Shown here: positions 1-9,994 of the stretch, one piece after another
How the letters are laid out: each line of letters starts with the position of its first letter
Numbering within the stretch: the stretch's first letter is position 1
DNA from: Phreatobacter sp.
Lineage (GTDB): Bacteria; Pseudomonadota; Alphaproteobacteria; Rhizobiales; Phreatobacteraceae
Length of the DNA: 64,000 nucleotides
Direction of reading: 5' to 3'
NCBI RefSeq assembly: GCF_027532945.1
Contig: NZ_JAPZTZ010000009.1
Location: 62,001 to 126,000 of the forward strand
Notes under the pieces: model-generated
What the model was told of the DNA's origin: nothing
The model's input: only the letters and a program-made list of their open reading frames with translations
Databases searched by the model: none
Program-made: the position numbers and the translations under genes

Positions 1-1
1 C

Positions 2-37
2 TCCGAGACGATCATTGCGGTCCAGGCCGGCTTCTGA
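2..37 (+). CDS. C-terminal end of an unidentified gene
   Basis: The window opens in an open frame that reads SETIIAVQAGF and then TGA at 35-37. This could be the last eleven codons of a plus-strand gene starting before the window. It is too short to assign a function. The only support is the open frame plus a hairpin about 57 bases downstream, at 94-118, that could end its transcript. Confidence 0.3.
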   Translation, partial: SETIIAVQAGF

Positions 38-93
38 GGCACGCCAGCGCGTCAATGGGGAGCGCCAACGGCTCCTGCGTCGGCAGGGGCTGA

Positions 94-118
94 CCATGCC
101 GCATGTCCTCCGGCATGG
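94..118. terminator. Hairpin between convergent genes
   Basis: Perfect 8-bp inverted repeat, CCATGCCG and CGGCATGG, separated by 9 bases. It lies between the end of the upstream partial gene and the end of the minus-strand esterase gene. No T-run follows on either strand, so it is only a candidate bidirectional terminator. Confidence 0.4.
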
Positions 119-134
119 CATGTCTGCTGTCGTC

Positions 135-1001
135 TCATTTCGCTGGTCGCGGCACCGTGCGCAGCCAGGCGAGGCCGTCGGCGATGAAGCGGCCATCCAT
201 GTCGTGCCCGCCGGGATGGGTGCAGAAGGTGAGCGCGCCGCCGCGGCAGCCGCGCCATGTGGTGCAGGTCTCGCCCGCCATCTCCGCCACCTCCGGCACC
301 GGCGCGCAGTGGTTGGTGACGAGGGCAGTGGCAAGGCTCGCCCGCATGTCGCCCTGCCGCGCCCCGCCGGAGAGCGCCCGCCCGGCGAGCGGCACGGTGC
401 GGTCGGCGCGGCCATGGACATGGCGGATCGCCACCGGCCCGCCGGGGCAGGGGCCCTCCGGCACGGGGTCCCAGAACCCGCCGGCGATGGGGAGGAAGCC
501 GGTGAACCGGCCGGGCCGCTCGCAGGCCAGCGTCCAGGTGAGGAAGGCCCCGGCCGAGAAGCCGCTGGCGACCACCATCGCGGGGTCGACCGGGTGGCGC
601 GCCATCACGTCCTCCGCGACCGCCGCGGCGAAAGCGAGATCATCGCGTGGCCGCGGACTGCCGGGGCGGACGAACCAGCGGGCGTCGATGCCTTCCGGCA
701 CGGCGAGGAGAATGCGCCTTTCCTCGACGATGCGCATCATGTCGGTGCGCGACAGTACGGCCGCGGGCGTGTCGCCGAGGCCGTGGAAGAAGACGACGAG
801 GGGCAAAGGGGTCTTGCCGTCCCAAGCGGAGGGCGCCGCCAGCGCGTAGCGGCCCTCGGCAAGGCGGCAAGGATCGGCCGGCGGGCAATCGGCGCGGGCG
901 ACCGGGGCGGTGAGCGCCGCGAGGGAGAAGGCGATCGCGGCGGCGCGCAAGGCAGGGCTCCCGGATGAGGCGCGCGGCAGTCTGGCCCGCCGCCGCCCCA
1001 C
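135..1001 (-). CDS. Secreted PHB-depolymerase-like esterase (LpqC family)
   Basis: A 288-residue alpha/beta hydrolase of the polyhydroxybutyrate depolymerase / LpqC type, probably an exported esterase. Residues about 19-38 form a hydrophobic signal peptide ending near ARADC. The oxyanion segment VVFFHGLGD, the nucleophile elbow GFSAG, an Asp in HGRADRTVP and a late His in HPGGHDMDG give a complete Ser-Asp-His triad in family order. Six cysteines in the mature part suggest disulfides and an extracytoplasmic location. The start is a GTG 18 bases after the cyanase stop; no in-frame ATG lies close by. It is the last gene of the cyanate operon by spacing, although its chemistry has no obvious link to cyanate. 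The natural substrate (polyester, feruloyl ester or other) cannot be read from sequence. Confidence 0.75.
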   Translation of the reverse strand: MGRRRARLPRASSGSPALRAAAIAFSLAALTAPVARADCPPADPCRLAEGRYALAAPSAWDGKTPLPLVVFFHGLGDTPAAVLSRTDMMRIVEERRILLAVPEGIDARWFVRPGSPRPRDDLAFAAAVAEDVMARHPVDPAMVVASGFSAGAFLTWTLACERPGRFTGFLPIAGGFWDPVPEGPCPGGPVAIRHVHGRADRTVPLAGRALSGGARQGDMRASLATALVTNHCAPVPEVAEMAGETCTTWRGCRGGALTFCTHPGGHDMDGRFIADGLAWLRTVPRPAK

Positions 1002-1019
1002 CGGGAAGGGCCTTCGCCC

Positions 1020-1508
1020 TCACGCTTCCTTGAAGCCGTAATCCGGGATGCCCTGCTCGTTGCCGTAATATTTGAACGGCAGGAACTTGCCGGACATGGT
1101 GATCTTCACCCGGTCGCCCTTGGGGTTGGGCTCGCGTTCGAACTCCATGTTGAAGTCGATGGCCGACATGATGCCGTCGCCGAACTCCTCCTCGATGATC
1201 GCCTTCCAGGCCGGGCCGTTGACCAGCACCAGCTCGTAGAAGCGGTAGATCAGCGGGTCCGTCGGCGGCATGGAGGTGCCGGTGCCGCGATAGGGCACCT
1301 CGTTGAGCATGGCCTCCTCGGCGCTCGTGAGGCCGAACAGCGCCGCGGCTTTCTTCGCCAGCGGCTTCACCAGCTTGTGCTGGCCGAGCAGCGCGCCGAT
1401 GACGAGGACCGGCGACATGCCGCCGATCTCGTCGGTGATGTGCTTCCAGGTCCAGCCCTTCTCGCGCTTGATGTCGAGGATCTTTTCCGTGAGCTCTTCG
1501 CGGATCAT
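1020..1508 (-). CDS. cynS: Cyanate hydratase (cyanase)
   Basis: Converts cyanate plus bicarbonate to ammonia and two CO2, giving both detoxification and a nitrogen source; the known enzyme is a cytoplasmic decamer. The 162-residue length is close to the E. coli enzyme. An N-terminal helical domain (about 1-75) precedes the catalytic domain. The conserved run RFYELVLVNGPAWK supplies Arg89 and Glu92, and the later segment GDGIMSAIDF supplies Ser115, matching the family Arg-Glu-Ser active site. The C-terminus GIPDYGFKEA is also typical. It follows the transporter ATPase gene by 39 bases on the same strand. This is what identifies the upstream nitrate-like transporter as a probable cyanate importer. 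Confidence 0.96.
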   Translation of the reverse strand: MIREELTEKILDIKREKGWTWKHITDEIGGMSPVLVIGALLGQHKLVKPLAKKAAALFGLTSAEEAMLNEVPYRGTGTSMPPTDPLIYRFYELVLVNGPAWKAIIEEEFGDGIMSAIDFNMEFEREPNPKGDRVKITMSGKFLPFKYYGNEQGIPDYGFKEA

Positions 1509-1547
1509 CGTCCGTCTCCTTGGGGTGTTTTGTGGTGGTCGGGGTTG

Positions 1548-2447
1548 TCAGACGGCGCGCGCCAGCGGCGGCGTCGGATCGGGGGCGCCGGGCGTGACCA
1601 GCGGCGGCGAGCGGCGGTTCCACACCTTGCCGGGGGTGGCGAGCTCGGCGGCAAAGCTCTTCGAGCGGGTCACCAGGAAGTCGATGATGTGGTTGCGCAC
1701 GGGATAGAAGGCCGGGTGCTTGTGCACGTCGTGGCGCGAACGGTCAGCCGGCAAAGGATTGACCACGATCTCGGCGATGCGGGCATCCGGCCCGTTGGTC
1801 ATCAGCACGATCTTGTCGGCGAGATAGATGGCCTCGTCGACGTCATGGGTGATCATGAAGACGGTCTGGCCGGTGGTGCGGCAGAGACCCCGCACCTCGT
1901 CCTGCAGCGTGCCGCGGGTCAGCGCGTCGAGGGCGGAGAAGGGCTCGTCCATCAGCATGATCTTCGGCTCGATGGACAGCGCCCGGGCGATGCCGACGCG
2001 CTGCTTCATGCCGCCCGAGAGCTGCGAGGGCTTCTTCATCTCGGCGCCGGCAAGACCCACCGTGGCGATGGCCTTGCGCGCATGCTCCTCCACCTTCGCC
2101 TTCGGCCAGTCGCGCCATTTCGACGCGACGGCATAGGCGACATTGCCGAGCACGGTGCGCCACGGCAGCAGGCCATGGCTCTGGAAGATGACGGCGCGGT
2201 CGAGGCTCGGGCCTTCGATGGCCTTGCCGTCGATGATCACCGCACCCTCGGTCGGCTCGTCGAGGCCGGCGAGGATGTTCAGCACCGTCGTCTTGCCGCA
2301 GCCGGAATGGCCGATGACGCAGACGAACTCGCCGCGGTCCATGCCGAACCAGAGGTCCTCGAAGATCGTGGTCTTGCCGCCCTCGGGGGCGGGGAAGCGG
2401 CGGGCGATGCCCTCGATGGAAATGTAGGACGAGGCCACGCGCGTCAC
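1548..2447 (-). CDS. cynD: Cyanate/nitrate-type ABC transporter ATPase
   Basis: ATP-hydrolysing subunit of the NrtD/CynD/TauB family that powers the adjacent permease at the inner membrane. Residues 46-54 are the Walker A motif GHSGCGKTT, 143-150 the signature LSGGMKQR, and 163-169 the Walker B IMLMDEP, followed by ITHDVDEA with the switch histidine. The chosen GTG start overlaps the permease stop (GTGA), giving 299 residues. A longer open frame runs upstream, but that part lies inside the permease gene in another frame and looks nothing like an ATPase. The overlap implies translational coupling. The C-terminal tail after about 265 carries a basic segment and is not conserved in the core family. 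Confidence 0.9.
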   Translation of the reverse strand: MTRVASSYISIEGIARRFPAPEGGKTTIFEDLWFGMDRGEFVCVIGHSGCGKTTVLNILAGLDEPTEGAVIIDGKAIEGPSLDRAVIFQSHGLLPWRTVLGNVAYAVASKWRDWPKAKVEEHARKAIATVGLAGAEMKKPSQLSGGMKQRVGIARALSIEPKIMLMDEPFSALDALTRGTLQDEVRGLCRTTGQTVFMITHDVDEAIYLADKIVLMTNGPDARIAEIVVNPLPADRSRHDVHKHPAFYPVRNHIIDFLVTRSKSFAAELATPGKVWNRRSPPLVTPGAPDPTPPLARAV

Positions 2448-3289
2448 TCCTGATAGGTCACGAGGCGGGTGAGGCGGGCGAGGATCTGGTCCAGCACCAT
2501 GCCGACGAGGCCGATCAGCAGGATGGCCGTGATGATGTCGGTCAGCGACAGGTTGTTCCACTGGTTCCAGACGAAGTAGCCGATGCCGGTGCCGCCCACG
2601 AGCATCTCGGCCGCGACGATGACGAGCCAGGCGATGCCGACCGAGATGCGCATGCCTGTGAGGATGGTGGGCGCCGCGGCTGGCAGGATCACCGTAAAGG
2701 CCTTGCGCACCGGCCCGACCTCCAGCGTGCGGGCGACGTTCAGCCAGTCCTTGCGGACCGAGGCGACGCCGAAGGCGGTGTTGATCAGCATCGGCCAGAG
2801 CGAGCAGATGAAGATCACGAAGATCGAGGAGAGCGAGGAATCCTTGATCGTGTAGAGGGCGAGCGGCATCCAGGCGAGCGGCGAGATCGGCTTCATCACC
2901 TGGATGAAGGGATCGAGCGCCCGATAGACCAGCGGCGACATGCCGATGAGGAAGCCGAGCGGCACCGCCACGGCCACGGCGATGCCGAAGCCGAGCAGCA
3001 CGCGGGCGAGCGAATAGGCGAGCTGGATGCCGATGCCCATGTCGTTCGTGCCGCGCACGTAGAACGGGTCGGAGAGGTGCTTCCAGATCGTCCGGCCGAC
3101 ATCGATCGGGCCGGGCATCGGCGTCTGGCCGCCGGTGGCGGCCGCAGCGCCGACGAGCTTGGCATATTCCGGATCGACCGTCTGGCCGCCACCGCCGCCG
3201 CCGCTGACCGCGACGTGCCAGGCGGCGAGGAAGATGGTCAGGATCACCAGGGACAGGACGAGGGCGCGAAGGCCGATCGAGCGCGTCAT
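2444..3289 (-). CDS. cynB: Cyanate/nitrate-type ABC transporter permease
   Basis: Inner-membrane subunit of the NrtB/CynB/SsuC family. The 281-residue protein starts with one membrane segment (about 8-28), then a glycine-rich periplasmic stretch with six consecutive Gly residues, then about five further segments in the BPD_transp_1 domain. The ATPase-coupling loop is seen in ARTLEVGPVRKAFTVILPAAAPTILTGMR (EAA-like, about residues 185-213). It lies 31 bases after the DUF1348 gene and overlaps the ATPase gene by four bases. The long insert between the first two membrane segments (about 30-75) fits nitrate-type permeases. Specificity for cyanate is inferred from cynS in the same operon and from the absence of any nitrate reductase gene in the window. 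Confidence 0.88.
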   Translation of the reverse strand: MTRSIGLRALVLSLVILTIFLAAWHVAVSGGGGGGQTVDPEYAKLVGAAAATGGQTPMPGPIDVGRTIWKHLSDPFYVRGTNDMGIGIQLAYSLARVLLGFGIAVAVAVPLGFLIGMSPLVYRALDPFIQVMKPISPLAWMPLALYTIKDSSLSSIFVIFICSLWPMLINTAFGVASVRKDWLNVARTLEVGPVRKAFTVILPAAAPTILTGMRISVGIAWLVIVAAEMLVGGTGIGYFVWNQWNNLSLTDIITAILLIGLVGMVLDQILARLTRLVTYQE

Positions 3290-3320
3290 GGCCGGACCTC
3301 GATGGTTGGAAGGACGGGTG

Positions 3321-3785
3321 TCACAGGCCGAGCTCCGTCAGGCCGGGGAAATCGGCAGGGCGGATGCCGAGCGGCCAGGTGAAGCGGCGCTCGGCTTCCG
3401 TGATCGGCACGTCGTTGATGCTGGCCTCGCGCCGCTCCATGTAGCCGTCGGCGTCGAACTGCCACTGCTCATTGCCGTGGGAGCGGAACCACTGGCCCGC
3501 AGCATCGTGCCACTCGTACTGAAAGCGCACGGCGATGCGGTGCTCGTGGAACGCCCAGAGCTCCTTGATCAGCCGGTAGTCGTGCTCCTTCGCCCATTTG
3601 GCGGCGAGGAAGCTGCGGATAGCCGGCCGTCCGGCGAAGAACTCCGAGCGGTTCCGCCAAGTGCTGCCCTCGGTATAGGCGAGGGCGACCCGGTCGGGAT
3701 CGCGGGTGTTCCACGCGTCCTCGGCGGCGCGCACCTTCTGGCGCGCCGTCTCGAGGGTGAACGGCGGGACGGGAGGCCGGGACAT
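3321..3785 (-). CDS. DUF1348 / NTF2-like protein in the cyanate operon
   Basis: A 154-residue protein matching the DUF1348 (SnoaL/NTF2-like fold) family over its whole length. Recognisable stretches are [26 protein letters not shown] near the start, [12 protein letters not shown], and the closing [12 protein letters not shown]. It has no signal peptide or membrane segment, so it is probably a cytoplasmic alpha+beta barrel that binds or turns over a small molecule. It sits between the binding-protein and permease genes on the same strand, with gaps of about 30 bases each side, so it is co-transcribed with the cyanate transporter. No function is established for the family. A role in handling cyanate or carbamate is only a guess from position. 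Confidence 0.8.
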   Translation of the reverse strand: MSRPPVPPFTLETARQKVRAAEDAWNTRDPDRVALAYTEGSTWRNRSEFFAGRPAIRSFLAAKWAKEHDYRLIKELWAFHEHRIAVRFQYEWHDAAGQWFRSHGNEQWQFDADGYMERREASINDVPITEAERRFTWPLGIRPADFPGLTELGL

Positions 3786-3814
3786 GGGAGCTCCGATGGC
3801 GGTGGGCCGTCGCC

Positions 3815-5197
3815 TCAGCTGCGCTTGATGGCGAAGGAGGCGATGTACTCCTCGGGCTTTGCGGGATCGAAGGTCTTGCCCATCACCGAGAAGCTCTTGC
3901 TGGATGTGGCCGGCGGGGTGAGGCCGAGCTCTCGCATCATCGCGGCGGCGTCCGTGGCGAGGAAGACCTGACGGGCGATGCCGTTATAGTCCACGTCGCC
4001 CCGGATCTGGCCCCAGCGCTTCATCTGCGTGAGGATCCAGACCCCGAAGCTCTCCCACGGGAACGGGTCGAACTGGATGCGGTTCGGATCGCGCTTCACC
4101 TGGCCGAGGCCGTCAGCGAAAGTGCCGGTGAGGATCTGCTCCAGCACCGTGACCGGCTGGTTGAGGTAGTTCGGCGCGGCGATGGCCGCGGCGATCTCCC
4201 TGCGGTTCTCGGCCTTCTGCGCATGGGCCGTGGCGTCGATGATCGCCTTGAGCAGCGCCCGGTAGGTGTTCGGCATGGTGGTGACGAACTCGCGGCTGGC
4301 TGCGAAGGCGCAGCAGGGATGGCCGTCCCACAGTTCCTTGGAGAGGATGTGGATGAAGCCGACGCCATCGAAGACCGCGCGCTGGTTGAACGGATCGGGG
4401 CCGAGGAATCCGTCGATATTGTCGGCGCGCAGGTTGGCGACCATCTCCGGCGGCGGCACGGCGCGGATCTGCACGTCGCGGTCGGGATCGAGGCCGGCCT
4501 CGGCGAGGTAGTAGCGCAGCAGGTAGTTGTGAATCGAGAAGTCGAAGGGCACGGCGAAGCGGAAGCCCTTCCAGTCCTTCGGATCCCGCTTGTCCTTGTG
4601 CTTGTTGGCCAGCGTGATCGCCTGGCCGTTGATGTTCTCGATCGCCGAGACCGAATAGGGGATCGGGTTCGAGCCGACGCCCATGGTGATGGCGATCGGC
4701 ATCGGCGCCAGCATGTGGGCGGCGTCATATTCCTTGTTCAGCGTCTTGTCGCGGATGACCGCCCAGCCGGCGGTCCGCACCACTTCGACGTTGAGGCCGT
4801 GCTTCGAATAAAAGCCCAGCGGATGGGCCATGATGATGGGCGTGGCGCAGGTGATCGGGATGAAGCCGACCTTGAGGTCCTTCTTCTCGATCGGGCCGGT
4901 CTGGGCGAGCGCCTCGGTCGCCGCGCCGATGGGGAAGAAGCTGGCGATGGCGGCAGCGGCGGTCGTGGCGCCGACGGTCCGCAGGAAGGCGCGGCGGTGC
5001 GTGTCATTGGGAAAGAGCGCGCGCATGACCGCCTGCTCGACGATCCGGCGATAGCGGCTCTCCTCGCCGGCCGCCTCGACGGCGGTCGCCTCGGCGCGGA
5101 TGGAGGCCTCGTGCTCGGCATCGGAGCCATGGCGGCCGCAGACGCAGCCCTTGAGGGAACGCTTCGCGGCATTGAACGGATTGTCGAACAGGGCCAT
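3815..5197 (-). CDS. cynA: CmpA/NrtA-like substrate-binding protein of the cyanate transporter
   Basis: Periplasmic binding protein of the CmpA/NrtA/CynA family, 460 residues, first gene of the operon. The ATG at 5197 is preceded by AAGGA about eight bases upstream and gives MALFDNPF; the open frame extends further but into the promoter region. Residues 1-66 are a hydrophilic stub with a CVCG pair (Cys18, Cys20). A twin-arginine signal follows: RRAFLRTVG (about 68-76), a hydrophobic core, and a cleavage region near EALAQT. The mature part begins [26 protein letters not shown], typical of the family, with an NrtA-like [12 protein letters not shown] near the end. Having the Tat motif about 67 residues in, behind a Cys-containing stub, is unusual for an exported protein but recurs in this family. 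Confidence 0.88.
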   Translation of the reverse strand: MALFDNPFNAAKRSLKGCVCGRHGSDAEHEASIRAEATAVEAAGEESRYRRIVEQAVMRALFPNDTHRRAFLRTVGATTAAAAIASFFPIGAATEALAQTGPIEKKDLKVGFIPITCATPIIMAHPLGFYSKHGLNVEVVRTAGWAVIRDKTLNKEYDAAHMLAPMPIAITMGVGSNPIPYSVSAIENINGQAITLANKHKDKRDPKDWKGFRFAVPFDFSIHNYLLRYYLAEAGLDPDRDVQIRAVPPPEMVANLRADNIDGFLGPDPFNQRAVFDGVGFIHILSKELWDGHPCCAFAASREFVTTMPNTYRALLKAIIDATAHAQKAENRREIAAAIAAPNYLNQPVTVLEQILTGTFADGLGQVKRDPNRIQFDPFPWESFGVWILTQMKRWGQIRGDVDYNGIARQVFLATDAAAMMRELGLTPPATSSKSFSVMGKTFDPAKPEEYIASFAIKRS

Positions 5198-5246
5198 GGG
5201 GTCATCCTTCGGCTTGCGGTGGACGGCGATCGCAGGCGAAGGGCTA

Positions 5247-5261
5247 GCAAGGGTGAGGCCA
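5247..5261 (-). promoter_or_regulatory. Sigma-54 (-24/-12) promoter of the cyanate operon
   Basis: On the minus strand the sequence reads TGGCCTCACCCTTGC followed by T. The GG and GC dinucleotides have the exact spacing of the sigma-54 consensus TGGCACG-N4-TTGC, and all four bases at each end match. Predicted transcription would start near 5235, leaving a leader of about 38 bases before cynA. The next gene, divergent, encodes a sigma-54 activator, which supports the assignment. Confidence 0.7.
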
Positions 5262-5319
5262 ACCCGGCCGGGCTGGCGCAAAGCCGCAGATTTCGGGGAT
5301 TGGGAGTGACCAGCCGAAT

Positions 5320-5365
5320 TCACGAGAATTCGTGATTGACGAAAGATCGTGAAAGCGATCACGAT
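5320..5365. promoter_or_regulatory. Two inverted repeats, probable activator binding sites
   Basis: Two dyads share the half-site TCACGA/TCGTGA. The first is TCACGA-N4-TCGTGA at 5320-5335 and the second is ATCGTGA-N6-TCACGAT at 5346-5365. A further ATCGT lies at 5368-5372. They are about 85-130 bases upstream of the predicted cynA start, the usual distance for a sigma-54 enhancer, and just upstream of the divergent regulator gene, so they could also mediate autoregulation. The local sequence is clearly more AT-rich than its surroundings. Confidence 0.6.
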
Positions 5366-5391
5366 AAATCGTCATCATCTGGAGGTCCGCC

Positions 5392-7296
<1,905 letters not shown>

Positions 7297-7662
7297 GCAT
7301 GGCAGATACCCGTTGACGTTGCTGCGACGGATCGCCGCAACGCTCACTCATCCCGGCCCGAGCCGGCTACAGACTTGCGGCCTGTCGCCTCATCCTTGGG
7401 CACGGGGGCCGACATGCAACGGTGTCGTGGCACCGTGATTCCGGTCATTTGACGCAATGCGTGACGCCTGAAGCGGCACGCACCTCGGTACGTTGCCACC
7501 GATCAGCTCAGCTGATGCAAATTGTCACAGAGATTGATGGGCCCGTTGAAAAGCTGGCCGTCATGGGCAGACCTTGGCGCAGCTTCCGGGACGCACCGGT
7601 GGCCAACGATTGCCCCGCCGACCCCTCGTCCGGCGAGCGGGACCTCATCAGGAGAGTTGGGA
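7297..7662. promoter_or_regulatory. Leader region before aapJ
   Basis: No gene is visible here. Near the left end an imperfect stem (7317-7342, nine of ten pairs, loop ACGGAT) could end the regulator transcript, but no T-run follows. Two dyads lie closer to aapJ: ACGGTG-N6-CACCGT at 7419-7436 and ATCAGCT-C-AGCTGAT at 7502-7516, the latter with perfect 7-base arms. Either could be an operator for the transporter operon. A partial -24/-12-like match (TGGCAC...TTCC, 7428-7442) lacks the conserved GC. Confidence 0.4.
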
Positions 7663-8697
7663 ATGATAAGGAACTTCGTCCTGGCGGGCCTCGCGGCCTC
7701 CGCCCTCGTCTTCGGCCCGACGGCCGCCGAGGCCGGCCGCGATCTGGACGCCATCAAGGCCCGCGGCACCATCCGCTGCGGCGTTCAGGGCCCGTCCAAC
7801 CCCGGATTCGGCGTGCCGAACGCCCAGGGCGTCTGGGGCGGCTTCAACGTCGAGATCTGCCGCGCCGTCGCCATCACCATCTTCAACGACCCCTCGAAGG
7901 TCGAGTTCGTGCCGGTGACGACCCAGTCGCGCTTCCCCGCGCTGACCAATGGCGAGGTCGATATCCTCTCCAACAACTCCACCTGGACGCTGACCCGCGA
8001 CACCGGCGTCAACCGTTTCAACTTCCCGGCCATCGTCTTCTTTGACGGCCAGTCCGTGATGGTGCCGCGCCGCCTCAACGTCACCTCGGCCAAGCAGCTC
8101 AACGGTGCCACCGTCTGCGTGCAGCCGGGCACCACCACCGAGCTGAACCTCGCGGACTATTTCCGCCAGAACAACATGACCTTCCGCCCGGTGGTCATCG
8201 AGGCGCTCGACGAGCTGCGCCGCGCCTATGACCAGGGCCGCTGCGACGTCTTCACCAACGACTTCGCCGCGCTCGCCGCTGCCCGCGTGCTGCTCACCAA
8301 CCCGCGCGACCACGTGATCCTGCCCGAGCGCATTTCGAAAGAGCCGCTCTCCCCCGTCGTCCGCCAGGGTGACGAGGAGCTCACCAACATCGTGGCCTGG
8401 ACCGTCTTCGGTCTCATCGACGCCGAGGAGTTCGGCATCACCCAGGCCAATGTCGACCAGATGGCCACCACCGCCACCGATCCGCGCATCCGTCGCCTGC
8501 TTGGCACCGAGCCCGGCATGAGCGCTGCCCTCGGCGCCGCCGATGCGGGCTACATGCGCGCCATCATCAAGGCCTTCGGCAACTACGGCGAGATCTTCGA
8601 GCGCCATCTCGGCACGAACACGCCCCTTGGCCTGGAGCGCGGCCTGAACCGCACCTGGACCAACGGCGGCCTGCTCTACGCCCCGCCGGCCCGCTGA
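7663..8697 (+). CDS. aapJ: General L-amino-acid-binding periplasmic protein
   Basis: Periplasmic receptor of the AapJ type that captures many L-amino acids for the Aap ABC importer. ATG at 7663 follows AGGAG by nine bases and starts a clear signal peptide (residues 1-24, ending AAEA); an upstream extension of the frame has no such signal. The mature start GRDLDAIKARGTIRCGVQGPSNPGFG and the segment FDGQSVMVPRRLNVTSAKQLNGATVCVQPGTTTELN are characteristic of AapJ (family SBP_bac_3). Length 344 residues is usual. A strong hairpin follows the gene before aapQ, which would leave more aapJ mRNA than permease mRNA, as is common for binding proteins. Confidence 0.94.
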   Translation: MIRNFVLAGLAASALVFGPTAAEAGRDLDAIKARGTIRCGVQGPSNPGFGVPNAQGVWGGFNVEICRAVAITIFNDPSKVEFVPVTTQSRFPALTNGEVDILSNNSTWTLTRDTGVNRFNFPAIVFFDGQSVMVPRRLNVTSAKQLNGATVCVQPGTTTELNLADYFRQNNMTFRPVVIEALDELRRAYDQGRCDVFTNDFAALAAARVLLTNPRDHVILPERISKEPLSPVVRQGDEELTNIVAWTVFGLIDAEEFGITQANVDQMATTATDPRIRRLLGTEPGMSAALGAADAGYMRAIIKAFGNYGEIFERHLGTNTPLGLERGLNRTWTNGGLLYAPPAR

Positions 8698-8719
8698 TCG
8701 CGCCTCACATGACCGTCGG

Positions 8720-8746
8720 CCCCGGGGCGCGCCACGCGCCCCGGGG
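8720..8746 (+). other. Strong intercistronic stem-loop between aapJ and aapQ
   Basis: Perfect 12-bp inverted repeat (CCCCGGGGCGCG, loop CCA, CGCGCCCCGGGG) 22 bases after the aapJ stop and 66 bases before aapQ. Only TT follows, so read-through is expected. Such stems typically protect the upstream binding-protein mRNA from 3' exonucleases or attenuate downstream transcription. Confidence 0.7.
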
Positions 8747-8812
8747 TTCGCCATACCGGGCACGGGATTTGCGAAGCCCCGTCGCCAACCGCCGCCGCCC
8801 CGGGACAGTGCC

Positions 8813-9991
8813 ATGACCACAACCGACCGCCCGACTGCGCCGAAGACGGCGTTCTGGAACGATCCCGTCAAACGCGGGCTCGCCCTGCAGGCGGGGCTGG
8901 TGCTCTTCGTCGTGGTCGTCGTCTGGGCCGCCTTCAACAACATGTCGGCCAATATGCTGGCCCGTGGTCTCACCTTCGGCTGGGACTATCTCGGGCGGCA
9001 GGCCAACTTCGCCATTGGCGAGGGGCTGATCAGCTTCGCGCCCACGGATACCTATGGCCGCGCCATCGTGGTCGGCCTGCTCAACACGCTGCGCATCGCG
9101 GTCGTCGGCATCGTTCTGGCGACGCTGCTCGGCGTCGCGGTCGGCGTGATGCGCCTGTCCTCCAACCCGCTGCTTGCCCGCATCGTTGCCGGCTATGTCG
9201 AGGTTGTCCGCAACACGCCACTGCTGCTGCAGCTCTTCCTCTGGTACGCCATCATCAACGCCCTGCCGGGCCCGCGTCAGGCCTTGCCGGTGGGACCCGG
9301 CATGTTCCTGTCGAACCGCGGCATGAAGATGCCTTGGGTCGAGTGGTCGCCGGCGCTTTGGCCGGCCATCTGGGCCCTCGTCGCCGGCATCGTGGCCAGT
9401 GTCGTCGTGGCAAAGGCCCTGAAGCGCCGCCGCGAGGCGACCGGTGATGCCCCGCCGGTGCTGCCCATCGCCGCCGGCCTGATCCTCGGCCTGCCGTTCC
9501 TCGCCCTCGCGGCCCAAGGCTTCCCGGCAACGCTCTCGGTGCCGGTTCTGCAGGGCTTCAACTTCTCCGGCGGCGTCGAGCTGTCCCCGGAATTCGTGGC
9601 GCTGCTGCTCGGCCTGGTGCTCTACACCGCCGCCTTCATCGCCGAGATCGTCCGCGGCGGCATCGTCTCGGTGTCGAAGGGCCAGTGGGAAGCCGCCAAT
9701 GCGCTGGGCCTGCCGGCACCGCGCATCATGCGTCTCGTCATCCTGCCGCAGGCGCTCCGGGTCATCATCCCGCCGCTCACCAGCCAGTATCTCAACCTCA
9801 CCAAGAACTCGTCGCTGGCGGTGGCAATCGGCTATCCCGACCTCGTCCACGTCTCCAACACGACGATGAACCAGACCGGCCGGGCGGTGGAGGTGATCCT
9901 CGTCTTCGCCGTGGTCTACCTGACCATCTCCCTTGTCACCTCGGCCTTCATGAACTGGTACAACGGCCGCGTCGCGATCCGGGAGCGCTGA
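8813..9991 (+). CDS. aapQ: General L-amino-acid ABC permease, AapQ type
   Basis: One of the two inner-membrane permeases of the Aap importer, 392 residues. The N-terminal cytoplasmic tail precedes a membrane segment (about 25-45). A transporter domain begins near residue 80 (GRAIVVGLLNTLRIAVVGIVLATLLGVAVGVMRLS), with the HisM/GlnP-type motif VEVVRNTPLLLQLFLWY. A long insert with two or three further membrane segments (about 175-260) separates the halves, as expected for AapQ. The ATPase-coupling loop is EAANALGLPAPRIMRLVILPQALR (about 290-313). It ends three bases before aapM, so the two are translationally coupled. Confidence 0.92.
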   Translation: MTTTDRPTAPKTAFWNDPVKRGLALQAGLVLFVVVVVWAAFNNMSANMLARGLTFGWDYLGRQANFAIGEGLISFAPTDTYGRAIVVGLLNTLRIAVVGIVLATLLGVAVGVMRLSSNPLLARIVAGYVEVVRNTPLLLQLFLWYAIINALPGPRQALPVGPGMFLSNRGMKMPWVEWSPALWPAIWALVAGIVASVVVAKALKRRREATGDAPPVLPIAAGLILGLPFLALAAQGFPATLSVPVLQGFNFSGGVELSPEFVALLLGLVLYTAAFIAEIVRGGIVSVSKGQWEAANALGLPAPRIMRLVILPQALRVIIPPLTSQYLNLTKNSSLAVAIGYPDLVHVSNTTMNQTGRAVEVILVFAVVYLTISLVTSAFMNWYNGRVAIRER

Positions 9992-9994
9992 CCC

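Noticed and set aside
7428-7442. Possible sigma-54 promoter for aapJ (TGGCAC...TTCC)
   Set aside because: Spacing fits but the nearly invariant GC at -12 is CC. It is also 220 bases from the start codon.
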